Assembly: GCA_964546285.1 (NCBI GenBank)
Contig: CAZJJK010000015.1
Coordinates: forward strand, 1-42,039
Direction: 5' to 3'
DNA from: CAZJJK01 sp964546285
Lineage (GTDB): Bacteria; Spirochaetota; Spirochaetia; Treponematales; Breznakiellaceae
Length of the DNA stretch: 42,039 bases
Shown here: one piece after another, positions 7,369 through 15,949 of the stretch
Layout: each line of letters starts with the position of its first letter
Position numbering within the stretch: the stretch's first letter is position 1
Notes under the pieces: model-generated
What the model was told of the DNA's origin: nothing
The model's input: only the letters and a program-made list of their open reading frames with translations
The model's database searches: none
Made by a program: the position numbers and the translations under genes

Positions 7369-9057
7369 ATGAAGACCAAAAGCTTGTTCGGTACGAAAAT
7401 CGGCGATACCAGAGTAGTCCCGCTTACCTTAAAAATCGTCGCGGTTTTTATTGTGCTGATCGTGGTATCTAATTTCGCGACCAATTATGTCAATTTGACG
7501 CTTAACCGCGGCGAGTTGGTCAGGTTGATGAACGACCTATTGGTAAAGGAGCTGAAGGAACTGTATACCTTCTCTTCCAACCAATACGATATTTATGAAT
7601 TCTCTGGCGATCTTGACGCGACCCGGCAGAGCTTGGTTAGTAAGGCTGAACATGAACTGAAGCGAGAGCGTTCTTTGGCTATGGCGGTTAAGCCCGATGG
7701 CTCGCTGTTTTTTGTGGCCGGTCATCTGGCCGGCGCTGAACGCTTTCCCGATCAAGCCGCTTTTGACGCGCTTGAGTCCGCCCGCGCCAATGGCGTGACC
7801 GAGGGTCCCCTGTTTTTTAATCTGGGCGACTATGAATATTTTGGCATCTATAAATATAACGATAAATGGGACGCGTATCTTATGCGCGCCGAAGAGCGCA
7901 ATGAGTTTTATGATCGAACCAGCGTCATCTTCTTCCAAGTGGCTGGCTTGATCGTGTTTCTAAGCATTATTTTCCTGCTTGTCGGCGTATTCGTTCTGCG
8001 TTACACCCTGCGCTTTGTGCCGAAGATAACCGAAGCCTTAATGAGGATGCAGTCAGAACAGAAGATGGGCCTCATCGATCTATCCTCCGCGCCGAACGAT
8101 GATGTGACTTATCTCGGCGCGTCCTTCAACGCGTTATCCGCTTCTATTGATAACCTTATGACGATTTTCCGGACCTTCGTTACTCAGGATGTGGTCAAGA
8201 AGGCGTATCAGGAGCGCGAAATTCGTTTGGAGGGCTCTCAGAAGGATCTGACCATCCTGTTTTCGGACATAAAGGGTTTTACCTATATGACCGAGACTCT
8301 TGGCAATGAAATTATCGCCTTATTGAACCTTCACTATGATCAAGCGATACGCCGAATACACGAGCGTGAGGGCATAGTCGGTTCTATTATCGGGGACGCC
8401 CTTTTAGCGGTTTACGGCACCTTGGATAGCGCGGGTAAATCGATGAACGCGTTGTTGTCCGCCTATGAGGTTCAACAAGTGGCGGCTTCGCTGCGTGACG
8501 CCATGCGCAAAATTAGCGAAAAATTGATTGAGGAGCATGGCGCTTTGACGCCTTCCGAGCAGAAAGTTTTCCGCGCCGTGCTTCTGGAAGTTGGTGTCGG
8601 TATAGATGGCGGCGAGGTGTTCTATGGTAACATCGGTTCGCGGGAACGAATGACAAATACCGTAATTGGCGATAATGTTAACTCGGCTTCCCGCTTGGAA
8701 GGTTTGACTCGTATTTACCGCCTGCCTATCATCTGTTCCGAATACGTGGTGAACGAGGTGCTTAACGAATCGGATCGTTTCGTCTTTGTTGAGATAGATA
8801 CGGTACAGGTCAAGGGTAAAACGCAGGGTAAAAAGGTCTTCTATCCCTTGGACAAAAAGGCCGCCACTATTGAGGAAATTGAAAAATTCTCCCGCTACGG
8901 CCGCGCCCTTCAGGCGTATTATGAAGGCCGATGGGCGGAAGCTCGTGAAGACTTCGCCGCCTGCGGTTTGCCAGCCGCGACGGTGTTTTTGGTCCGGATG
9001 GAAGGCCGTGAGCCGCCCGCCGCTTGGAGCGGCGTATGGGCCTTGGAGTCGAAATGA
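7369..9057 (+). CDS. Class III adenylate/guanylate cyclase with periplasmic sensor and HAMP
   Basis: This 562-residue membrane enzyme is predicted to make cAMP (possibly cGMP) from the nucleotide triphosphate. Two membrane segments (residues 16-40 and about 186-210) flank a periplasmic sensor of about 145 residues. A HAMP-like linker follows, then the catalytic domain. Metal-binding Asp300 is in FSDIKGF and Asp343 is in IGDALLAVYG. The transition-state pair Asn438/Arg442 is in NVNSASRLEGL, and VKGK follows near the end. The key residues seen are intact, so it should be active. I chose Met at 7369, with GAGGAAAG upstream; the frame is open to 7222 but that extension lacks features. The stop overlaps the next gene (ATGA). 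Confidence 0.9.
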   Translation: MKTKSLFGTKIGDTRVVPLTLKIVAVFIVLIVVSNFATNYVNLTLNRGELVRLMNDLLVKELKELYTFSSNQYDIYEFSGDLDATRQSLVSKAEHELKRERSLAMAVKPDGSLFFVAGHLAGAERFPDQAAFDALESARANGVTEGPLFFNLGDYEYFGIYKYNDKWDAYLMRAEERNEFYDRTSVIFFQVAGLIVFLSIIFLLVGVFVLRYTLRFVPKITEALMRMQSEQKMGLIDLSSAPNDDVTYLGASFNALSASIDNLMTIFRTFVTQDVVKKAYQEREIRLEGSQKDLTILFSDIKGFTYMTETLGNEIIALLNLHYDQAIRRIHEREGIVGSIIGDALLAVYGTLDSAGKSMNALLSAYEVQQVAASLRDAMRKISEKLIEEHGALTPSEQKVFRAVLLEVGVGIDGGEVFYGNIGSRERMTNTVIGDNVNSASRLEGLTRIYRLPIICSEYVVNEVLNESDRFVFVEIDTVQVKGKTQGKKVFYPLDKKAATIEEIEKFSRYGRALQAYYEGRWAEAREDFAACGLPAATVFLVRMEGREPPAAWSGVWALESK

Positions 9058-10529
9058 ACGAACTGGAAAAACGCGAGGATATGCTGTCTCAGCGCCGGGA
9101 TGTCGTGCGCTCTTTTCTCGGTAGCACGGTAACGGATTTACGCGCCGGTGGCGGCGCTATTTATGATTTAGAAGCCGAATTTCAGAAAACTAAAAATAAC
9201 CGATCCGCTGTGGTCCCTATTGTTATTTCCGTGGTTATCGTGATCGTAACGATGGGTTCTTGGTGGTTGACCGCCGTCATAGACCGCGAGGCCAGAAAGG
9301 TTTCGGTGGATATAAGCGCCTTTGAGGATCTAAATTTAAAGGATCTCTTGGATGTGGCTAAACGTTCCGTTGAGGAGCTTGACGCGGTTCTTCGGGATAT
9401 TTCTCTTCTGGAAGGGGAATTGTCCACGGGATTAAGCGGCGTTGAGCGTGAGCTGCTGGCGGCTAAGCAGCTTAATGCCGCCGCTGGTTTGGATGCGGCG
9501 GCGTTGGCGGCTAGAAACGCGGAAGCCGATAGGGTGGCCGCGAGCGGTGTACAGGCGTTAAGGGAAAGGCTTGAGCCTCAGATAGCCGAGAAATACGCCC
9601 TAAAGGAAGAGCTGGAACGGCGTATCGCGGCTTATGACCAGAGAAGTCTGGCTCAGGCCAAGCAGCAACAAGAGACCATGGATAATCAACAGCGGCTTTT
9701 CGACCTTGAAAAACAGGAATTGACCGCTTTCTATGAAAAACGGATCACGGCGCTGGAAAAAGCGGTGAAAGATGAAAAAGCCGCCGGCGATGAAAGGGTT
9801 AGGCGGACCAGCGATACCCTAACAACGCGGTATACCCGGGAGATGGCGGCGGCTGTCGCTCTTTATAACCCCAGTTGGACCGACGCGGCGGCCGAAGGCG
9901 TAGCCATGGCGGCGGAGAGGCTGACGCCGGCCGCCGTATTGCGCGATAGCGCCTCTTTACCCTCGGAATTGCCGATACGGACCAGCGAATACGCGGCGGC
10001 GTCCAATAGTTATGATGATTTTAGGGCGGCCTTAGAGCGGCTTCAAAGTGTTCCCTATAAAAATTCCATTCCAAGCTATTTAAAAGCCGCCGAATCCGCG
10101 GGCAACGCCTTGGCCGCCTCTTATGACAATTTGGCGACCCGCGCCGCCGCCGTTATTAGGGAAAGGGAGAGCGTAATCGCGGCGAGAGACGCCCAAGTCG
10201 CGTCCTTAAAAGCGGAATTAGCCTTTGAGCAGGCGGAGCGCGTTCGCGTGGAGTTCGGCTTGGCCGCTTTATCGCGCCGTGAGGGCGACGCCGGTTATGT
10301 GCTTGATCAGCGTGATCAAAACCGTCTGCTTCTCTATATCGATCCTATTTATACTATTACCGGTCGTACCCGGGCTTGGGCCTTCCGTGAGGCCGATGAG
10401 CCGGTCGCGGAATTGATTGTTTGGAAGGAAGCTTCAGGTATCGTAGGGTCAGTTACCAGTATAGAAGACGGTATAACGCTACAACCCTTTGACCGTATCC
10501 TATTAGGCCCTAGCGAGGTAACGCGATGA
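9054..10529 (+). CDS. Membrane-anchored coiled-coil protein of unknown function
   Basis: I do not recognise this 491-residue protein. The start is the ATG of an ATGA overlap with the cyclase stop, preceded by TTGGAG; a frame open from 9024 is less likely. Residues about 1-50 are charged and probably cytoplasmic. Residues 52-76 form one membrane segment (VVPIVISVVIVIVTMGSWWL). Residues about 100-280 and 370-420 are long alanine/glutamate-rich helices likely to form coiled coils. A C-terminal part of about 70 residues (RLLLYIDPIYTITGRTRAWA onward) looks beta-rich and compact. Most of it probably lies in the periplasm. Coupled translation with an adenylate cyclase and a second exported coiled-coil protein suggests a shared structural or signalling role, which is inference. 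Confidence 0.85.
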   Translation: MNELEKREDMLSQRRDVVRSFLGSTVTDLRAGGGAIYDLEAEFQKTKNNRSAVVPIVISVVIVIVTMGSWWLTAVIDREARKVSVDISAFEDLNLKDLLDVAKRSVEELDAVLRDISLLEGELSTGLSGVERELLAAKQLNAAAGLDAAALAARNAEADRVAASGVQALRERLEPQIAEKYALKEELERRIAAYDQRSLAQAKQQQETMDNQQRLFDLEKQELTAFYEKRITALEKAVKDEKAAGDERVRRTSDTLTTRYTREMAAAVALYNPSWTDAAAEGVAMAAERLTPAAVLRDSASLPSELPIRTSEYAAASNSYDDFRAALERLQSVPYKNSIPSYLKAAESAGNALAASYDNLATRAAAVIRERESVIAARDAQVASLKAELAFEQAERVRVEFGLAALSRREGDAGYVLDQRDQNRLLLYIDPIYTITGRTRAWAFREADEPVAELIVWKEASGIVGSVTSIEDGITLQPFDRILLGPSEVTR

Positions 10530-11932
10530 ATAAAAGTCGATTCGCGATCTTAATTGTTTTAATTCTAGCCGCCGCCGTATCTTATGCGCAGGTTTCCCAT
10601 TACGGGTACGCTTTCCCAGGCTCCTCGGGCTATACCATCCAATCGTCGCGTGAGGAAGCCGGCCGGATAATGTTACACGTGAGCGGATCAGGCGGAAGCC
10701 AATACCGCGTTGACGCGTTTGTTCGCGGTAGCTCCGCTTTAAGCGCATCTATCGTTAAGTTGATGGACGCGATTAAAGGCTGGGCCAGCTTGTCCATAAC
10801 GGAAGCTGTTATTACCGTGGACAGCGATATTATCCGTTTGCGGGTTACCCCGAATCGGCTGATGTATGGCGGAAAAAACTACCAGATGTATGTACCGTCC
10901 GGTTTACTGTTTATGGTGGTAGGCGACCGCGTGGAATATGACTTTAGGCTAAAGGTGGACGCGTATTTTATCCGCTTTCAAGGAGTCGTTTTAGGTGAAA
11001 GTTCCTTTATGGAACGTATGGCCGCGGCGGTTGGCGATCCTCAACGCTATATACAAGATAATGATCCTGAATTCCTTATCCGGAGGGTTACGGAACTGCA
11101 ACTGGACGCTGATCGCGCCGCTTCGGATAGATTGACCTTAAGCGCTCAATTAGCCGCCGCTTTGGATAGGATAAGCGCGCTTGAAACCCGAGCGGCTAAA
11201 AATGAGGATCGCGCGCTGATGGCCGAAGGTCGTATCGGCGCGGTAGAGTCTCGGTCCTCCGCGGCTGAGACTCGTCTGGATGAGGCCGAAAAGCGCTTGG
11301 CTTCCGGTGAAGACCGCTTGGATAGCGCCGAAGAGCGTCTTTCTGTCAGTGAACGCCGCGTTAGCTCGGCTGAAGCTCGGTTGGATAGCGCCGAGGCCCG
11401 TTTGCTTAACGGGGAAGGGCGTATGACCGCGGCTGAGGGCCGGCTGGACGAGGCTGAGGCCTTGGCGGCGGATCATGAAGGCAGATTGGTCAAAGGCGAG
11501 GAACGCCTTGTCGCCGGTGAGCTTTGGCTGGATAACCATGAAGGCCGCTTAATAGCCGGAGAAGAGCGCTTGGTTATTGGCGAGCGCCGTTTGGATGAAG
11601 CTGAAAATCGTTTAGACCAAGGCGACAGCCGTGACGCCGAAGCCGCCGTAAGCGCCAGCGCGACAGAAGCGGCGTTGCGTGCGCTTATCGCTACCAAAGC
11701 CACCGCTCAAGATAAGATCGCTATGGCCATTATGGCTGAATTGTCAAAAGGCTGGTTCTTTGGACAAGCTAAGGCTATAGAGCCAGCTCTGTTTGAAAGG
11801 ATAGTCAGTCTTAAGACCGAAAAGCCGGAACTCCCCGTTAAGGAAATGCGTGAGACGCTTAAAGCTGAAGGCCTTAAGGTTGACGACGCGATAATTAAAG
11901 CGGTTTACGCCGTAATATTTGGCGAATATTAG
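10526..11932 (+). CDS. Exported protein with long regular heptad-repeat coiled coil
   Basis: This 468-residue protein has a signal peptide (residues 1-21, ending SYA before QVSHYG). An N-terminal globular domain of about 170 residues (22-195) carries sequences such as RVDAFVRGSSALSASIVKLM. Residues 215-368 are 22 consecutive seven-residue repeats of pattern R-L-x-x-A/G-E-x, with Arg in the first place of 20 and Glu in the sixth of 21. A helical C-terminal domain of about 80 residues (KGWFFGQAKAIEPALFERIV onward) follows. The ATG overlaps the previous stop as ATGA. I know no family for it. The repeat should form an extended rod with regular salt bridges in the periplasm or on the surface. Confidence 0.87.
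   Translation: MNKSRFAILIVLILAAAVSYAQVSHYGYAFPGSSGYTIQSSREEAGRIMLHVSGSGGSQYRVDAFVRGSSALSASIVKLMDAIKGWASLSITEAVITVDSDIIRLRVTPNRLMYGGKNYQMYVPSGLLFMVVGDRVEYDFRLKVDAYFIRFQGVVLGESSFMERMAAAVGDPQRYIQDNDPEFLIRRVTELQLDADRAASDRLTLSAQLAAALDRISALETRAAKNEDRALMAEGRIGAVESRSSAAETRLDEAEKRLASGEDRLDSAEERLSVSERRVSSAEARLDSAEARLLNGEGRMTAAEGRLDEAEALAADHEGRLVKGEERLVAGELWLDNHEGRLIAGEERLVIGERRLDEAENRLDQGDSRDAEAAVSASATEAALRALIATKATAQDKIAMAIMAELSKGWFFGQAKAIEPALFERIVSLKTEKPELPVKEMRETLKAEGLKVDDAIIKAVYAVIFGEY
11168..11629 (+). repeat. Coding array of 22 heptads (21-bp period)
   Basis: The units, all in one register with no insertion, include RLDEAEK, RLASGED, RLDSAEE, RLVKGEE, RLIAGEE and RLDEAEN. Only units 15 (LAADHEG) and 18 (WLDNHEG) lack the leading Arg, and unit 22 has Asp for Glu. 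The DNA shows matching 21-base periodicity but the copies are diverged, so expansion is not recent. Confidence 0.9.
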
Positions 11933-11949
11933 GCTTAGCAAAAGGCGTT

Positions 11950-11995
11950 CCATCTCGACTTATCTAAGCTCTTAGGGTATGATAGGGCGAGATGG
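11950..11995 (+). promoter_or_regulatory. Hairpin enclosing the start codon of the HD-GYP gene
   Basis: CCATCTCG (11950-11957) pairs perfectly with CGAGATGG (11988-11995), which contains the ATG at 11992. After one mismatch the stem continues with CTTATC (11959-11964) against GATAGG (11981-11986), with one G-U pair, leaving a 16-base loop. The purine stretch AGGGCGAG that would act as ribosome-binding site is in the right arm. This would hide both site and start codon in the mRNA. The dyad could instead be a protein-binding site. Confidence 0.55.
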
Positions 11996-14316
11996 CCGCG
12001 ATAGATACAAAAGTTTTAGCGACCTTATTGCGCCGCGGTCGGGATTCTAATGAACCGGACGACGATGGTCGCTCACTTAAAGTGTTTGATACTCTTATCG
12101 ATTCCGTTCCTTCAGCCGTTTATTTTAAAACAACGGAGGGGCGCTATATCGCTTCCAACGCGGCCTTCCGCCACCTGCTCGGAAAGGACGCCGACACGAT
12201 AATTGGTAGTACGGATTTTGATCTTTTCCCGGCCCGGTTAGCGTCTCGTTTTTTTCAACAAGATTCTGAATTGATTCATGGAGATGGAGAACGGGTGTTT
12301 GAAACGCGTTTGCCAATAGCCGAGGGCGCTGAGATTAACGCCTTGTTCAGCATCTCGCCGTTGCGCGATGATGACGGTGCCGTCGTCGGTACCGTTGGAA
12401 CGATTATGGACGTAACCGCGGATCGCAAGGAAGAACGCGAACGTTCCGCCGCTATGGTTATGGCCGCCGCCGCCGAAATGGCTATTCAGACCATTGAGGG
12501 CATGATCGATCCGGTGATAATACTAAATTCCTCGGGCGCGGTTGAGAGAGTGAATAGGGGTTACGCTGAACTATTCGGTTTGGCGCGGCCAATAATTGGC
12601 CATTCTCTTGATTCCTTGTTTTTAGACTTTAGTGAAAAAGACGCTATAGCTCTGCTTAAGCGCTGCTCAGCTCAAGGCAGGGTGCGCGACTTATCCGCGG
12701 CTGTTGAAGACGCTTTGGGAAAGCGCTTGCCTGTATTGGTCAATATTTCCACTCTACGTGATTCTCAGAGAGCGATAGACGGCTTTGTCTTAGCCATCCG
12801 CGATGTGTCCAGCTTGGTGGAAGCGAATCGCCTTCTCTGTGAAAACGAAAGAACCTTAGACGCCATCATAAACGCTTCCGAAGACGCCGTTTTTCTCTTG
12901 GATTCCAACGGTATTATCCGTTCCGGCAATCGCGCTATGGCTTCGCGCTACGGTGAAACCACTCAAAGCCTTATTGGAAAAAAGCTGATTGATCTGCCTG
13001 AGCACGAGTTGCGGGAAACGAGGGAGCATTTTATATCCGGCATCCTTAATTCCGGGCGGCCGCAGCATTTAGAATATGAATTGGGAAATCGTGTTTTCTA
13101 TAACTCGGGTTTTCCCATCTTTGATGGTGATGGGTCCGTCCGCGAAGTGGCTGTCTATTCTTATGATATTACGGAAAGAAAACAGGGTGAGCGGCTGCAG
13201 CGCACTCTATACAGCATTTCCGAGGCCGCGTTTTTCGCCCATGATATGCAGACCCTGTTTCGTATTGTCCATAGGATAGTTGGCCGCCTGGTCCCGGCCA
13301 GCAATTTCTTCATAGCCTTGCATAATCCCGCTACAGGGGACTTTGACTGCCCTTATCATGTGGAAGAGGACGCCGAAACCATAACGGACGCCATGCGAAA
13401 CGACGCTGTTGGCAATGGTTTATTGGCTCATCTTATAAAAACGGGACGAGCTCTTTTACTAAAGGCCAAAGATATACAGCAATTACGCAAAGATGGAATC
13501 ATACTATCAAACGGTAGTCTTCCTAGAGAATGGCTGGGTGTGCCGCTAAGAAATGGCGAAAATAAGGTAGTTGGCGCTCTAGTGTCGCAGATTCGTCGGG
13601 ATGGCCTGTCTTTTAGTGATGATGATCGCAAAGTTTTCGGTTTTGTTTCATCGCAAATCGCTATGGCGATTGAGCGGAAGCTCAATGAGGAAGAACTGCA
13701 AAATAAAAATCTTTTGCTGAAGCGCTTGACCGATGGGACTATTTTAGCTTTAGCGAAAGCTGTTGAGCTGAGAGATCCTTATACCGCCGGTCACCAACAA
13801 AGAGTTGCCCGCTTATCGGACGCTTTGGCCCGCGAACTGGGTATGCCTGAGGAACGGATAGAAGCCACCCGCATCGCGGCTATGCTCCATGATGTTGGCA
13901 AGATTTGTGTGCCGCTGGAATTATTATCCAAACCCGGTCAATTGTCGGAACTTGAGTTTCAATTTATCCGTCAGCATCCTATAGTGTCATCCGACATCTT
14001 AAAATCCATCGAATTCCCTTATCCTATCGCTCGCTTTGTCCGCGACCATCATGAAAAAATGAATGGTTCCGGATATCCGAACGGGCTTAAAGGCGAGGCG
14101 ATTGATTTAGAAAGCCGTATTATTTGCGTTGCCGATGTTGTGGACGCGATGGTTTCGCATCGGCCTTACCGGCCATCACGGGGTTTAGAGTTGGCTATGG
14201 AAGAGATTCATGATCAAGCGTCCATACTCTATGACCCCGATGTCGCCGCGGCTTGTTTGCGTTTGTTTAATTCCCATAATTTTGATTTCTTGGATGAGAG
14301 AGAATTGGCCTGGCAG
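11992..14316 (+). CDS. PAS-PAS-PAS-GAF-HD-GYP cyclic-di-GMP phosphodiesterase, 3' end in gap
   Basis: A soluble sensor enzyme predicted to hydrolyse cyclic di-GMP. At least 775 residues are visible; the C-terminus falls in the gap at 14317. Three PAS domains are seen at about 30-140, 160-280 and 285-400 (the third ends in the usual YDITERK). A GAF domain lies at about 405-560 and an HD-GYP domain at 575-775. The catalytic HD pair is His633-Asp634 (LHDVGKI), and the full HHE...GSGYPNGLKG motif is present with GYP at 694-696, so the phosphodiesterase should be active. No membrane segment is seen. Since the last visible residues are near the usual end of the domain, only a few residues are probably missing. 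The start lies in a hairpin, described separately. Confidence 0.92.
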
Positions 14317-14416
14317 NNNNNNNNNNNNNNNNNNNNNNNNNNNNNNNNNNNNNNNNNNNNNNNNNNNNNNNNNNNNNNNNNNNNNNNNNNNNNNNNNNNN
14401 NNNNNNNNNNNNNNNN
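14317..14416. other. Assembly gap (100 N)
   Basis: Exactly 100 N, a placeholder of unknown true length. It hides the stop of the HD-GYP gene and any short genes or terminator before the maltodextrin cluster. Confidence 0.98.
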
Positions 14417-14517
14417 TATAATATAAAAAAATATAGCTGTGATGGGCGATACTTTTAAACTCCGATTTCTTATAAATCAAAACTTAATAGAAGCTTAAAA
14501 AAAAATGAATAATACTA

Positions 14518-14545
14518 TTGACAAGAAAAAGAAGTGAATTATGAT
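14518..14545 (+). promoter_or_regulatory. Promoter of the maltodextrin cluster
   Basis: A perfect TTGACA (14518-14523) is followed after 16 bases by TATGAT (14540-14545), five of six to consensus. The surrounding DNA is AT-rich. It lies 53 bases before the binding-protein ATG, which has an AGGAGG ribosome-binding site (14587-14592). Confidence 0.7.
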
Positions 14546-14550
14546 ATAGT

Positions 14551-14572
14551 AAACCGGTTTATTAAAGCGGTT
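14551..14572 (+). promoter_or_regulatory. Candidate LacI-family operator
   Basis: AAACCGGTTT (14551-14560) is a perfect 10-bp palindrome with a central CG, the usual core of LacI/GalR-family operators. A second CGGTT (14568-14572) makes a wider dyad with AACCG (14552-14556). It begins five bases after the -10 element, covering the expected transcription start, where a repressor would block initiation. A LacI-family gene lies at 20230 in the same cluster. Confidence 0.5.
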
Positions 14573-14597
14573 AAGTAGTGGTTCACAGGAGGAATCT

Positions 14598-15824
14598 ATG
14601 AAGAAGTTGGTAGGTCTTGTGATAGTAGCGGCTCTTTGTTTGACTTCCGTGTTCGCGGCTGGACAGCAAGCAGCGTCAGCCGCTGGTCCAATTAATATTC
14701 AGCTATGGACGCAGGAGAGCGAATCCGAGGGTTCCTTGCAGCTGATCCAAAAAATGGCGACCGATTTTATGGCCGCCAATCCAAAGGTACTTATCGATGT
14801 GGTACAAAAAGACACGGAAGCTCTGCGGGAGGACTTTCAAACCGCGTCCTTAGCGAATTCGGCGCCTGAATTGCTATGGACCGTGTCTGATCATGCCGGC
14901 CCCTTTACGGCGGCTAATCTTATTCGTCCCGTGGACGATGTAATAGCCGTTAATGATTTTGTGGAGTCAGTGGTGATGAACGGCAAGACCTGGGCTGTCC
15001 CCATTTCAGCTGGGAATCATCTGATGTTGCAGTATAACAAGAAATTCGTTCCCGTTCCGCCAGCGAATACGGATGATATGATTAAGCTGGCTAAAGAATT
15101 ACAGGCTTCGGGAAAGGTCCAATACGGCTTGGTTTACAATCAGATAGAACCATTTTGGCTAGCTCCCTGGCTGGGTGGTTTCGGCGGTAAGGTTTTCGCG
15201 GCCGATGGCGTAAGCCCAACCCTTAACACCCCTGAAATGATCGCGACCATTACCTTTATGGCCGACCTTAAAAATGTGCATAAGATTGTGCCGGTAGAAT
15301 GCGATTATAACGCCGCTGATACCCTGTTTAAAGAAGGGAAGGCCGCGATGATCATCAATGGCGATTGGTCGCTCGGCGATTACGCTAAGCTGATGGGCGC
15401 CGATCATGGCGTAGCTCCCATACCGATGGTGTCCTCAACGGGCAAGTGGCCCGCGCCTTATACTTCTGGGAAATACTTTATGATCGCCAAGGATGTCAGT
15501 GACGAAAAGCTACAGGCCATTAAGGCTTTTATCGCCTATGTCACTAGCTATGATAACCAGGTCGCTCAGGTGAAGGAGCTAAAGCGCTTACCCGGACTGA
15601 AGAAGGCCTTGTCTGACGCGGCGATAACGACCGATCCGACGCTTAAAGGCTCATCGGAGCAGATGGCCAAGGGCACGCCAATGCCGACCGTCGTGGAAAT
15701 GCGCGCTATCTGGGACGCGATAAAGCCGGAACAAAATAAGGTTCTAGCCGGTTCTATAGATGCCGTTAGCGCCGCCAAAAACATGCAGGCCGCGGCCGAA
15801 GCGGGTATAAAGGCTCTTCAGTAA
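14598..15824 (+). CDS. malE: Maltose/maltodextrin-type ABC transporter substrate-binding protein
   Basis: This 408-residue extracellular solute-binding protein (family 1) has a signal peptide of about 20 residues (cut after SVFA); the Cys at position 14 is not in a good lipobox, so it is probably soluble in the periplasm. Segments typical of the MalE group include INIQLWTQESESEGS, GKTWAVPISAGNHLMLQYNK, ALYNQ-like LVYNQIEPFWLAPWLGGFGG and KEGKAAMIINGDWSLGDY. Neighbouring MalF/MalG permeases and an exported GH57 amylase point to alpha-glucan oligosaccharides; exact ligand is inference. It has its own promoter and dyad upstream and strong hairpins downstream, consistent with higher expression than the permeases. 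Confidence 0.88.
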   Translation: MKKLVGLVIVAALCLTSVFAAGQQAASAAGPINIQLWTQESESEGSLQLIQKMATDFMAANPKVLIDVVQKDTEALREDFQTASLANSAPELLWTVSDHAGPFTAANLIRPVDDVIAVNDFVESVVMNGKTWAVPISAGNHLMLQYNKKFVPVPPANTDDMIKLAKELQASGKVQYGLVYNQIEPFWLAPWLGGFGGKVFAADGVSPTLNTPEMIATITFMADLKNVHKIVPVECDYNAADTLFKEGKAAMIINGDWSLGDYAKLMGADHGVAPIPMVSSTGKWPAPYTSGKYFMIAKDVSDEKLQAIKAFIAYVTSYDNQVAQVKELKRLPGLKKALSDAAITTDPTLKGSSEQMAKGTPMPTVVEMRAIWDAIKPEQNKVLAGSIDAVSAAKNMQAAAEAGIKALQ

Positions 15825-15845
15825 AACATAAACCAGTTTTGTCCT

Positions 15846-15880
15846 GAGCCGTTTCATTTGAAACGGCTCTTTGGTTTTTT
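15846..15880 (+). terminator. Hairpin with T-run after malE (attenuator/terminator)
   Basis: GAGCCGTTTC (15846-15855) and GAAACGGCTC (15860-15869) form a perfect 10-bp stem with loop ATTT, followed by TTTGGTTTTTT. It resembles a rho-independent terminator and probably lets only part of the transcription continue into malF. Confidence 0.75.
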
Positions 15881-15912
15881 AGGATTCCGACGCCGCTGGC
15901 CGTCGGAATCCT
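15881..15912 (+). repeat. Second perfect hairpin between malE and malF
   Basis: AGGATTCCGACG (15881-15892) pairs with CGTCGGAATCCT (15901-15912), 12 bp perfect, loop of 8. It begins directly after the T-run of the preceding hairpin and is not followed by a long T-run. It may protect the malE mRNA 3' end or act as a second attenuator. Confidence 0.75.
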
Positions 15913-15949
15913 ATTTCTCCTAAAAAAACAATCAGTCAGGGGGCGAATA

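Noticed and set aside
7287..7472. Small plus-strand frame before and over the cyclase start
   Set aside because: It overlaps the cyclase's first membrane segment in another frame and has no recognisable signature. The residues look random after 7370.
11150..11539. Repetitive minus-strand frame over the heptad array
   Set aside because: Its apparent repeats are the reverse reading of the 21-base coding repeat on the plus strand.
11168..11629. Possible CRISPR or recent tandem duplication
   Set aside because: The period is 21 bases without unique spacers and copies are diverged; conservation is at protein level.
10526..11932. Homologue of the spirochaete p83/100 antigen
   Set aside because: The length and exported coiled-coil nature are similar, but the N-terminal domain shows no resemblance that I can recognise.
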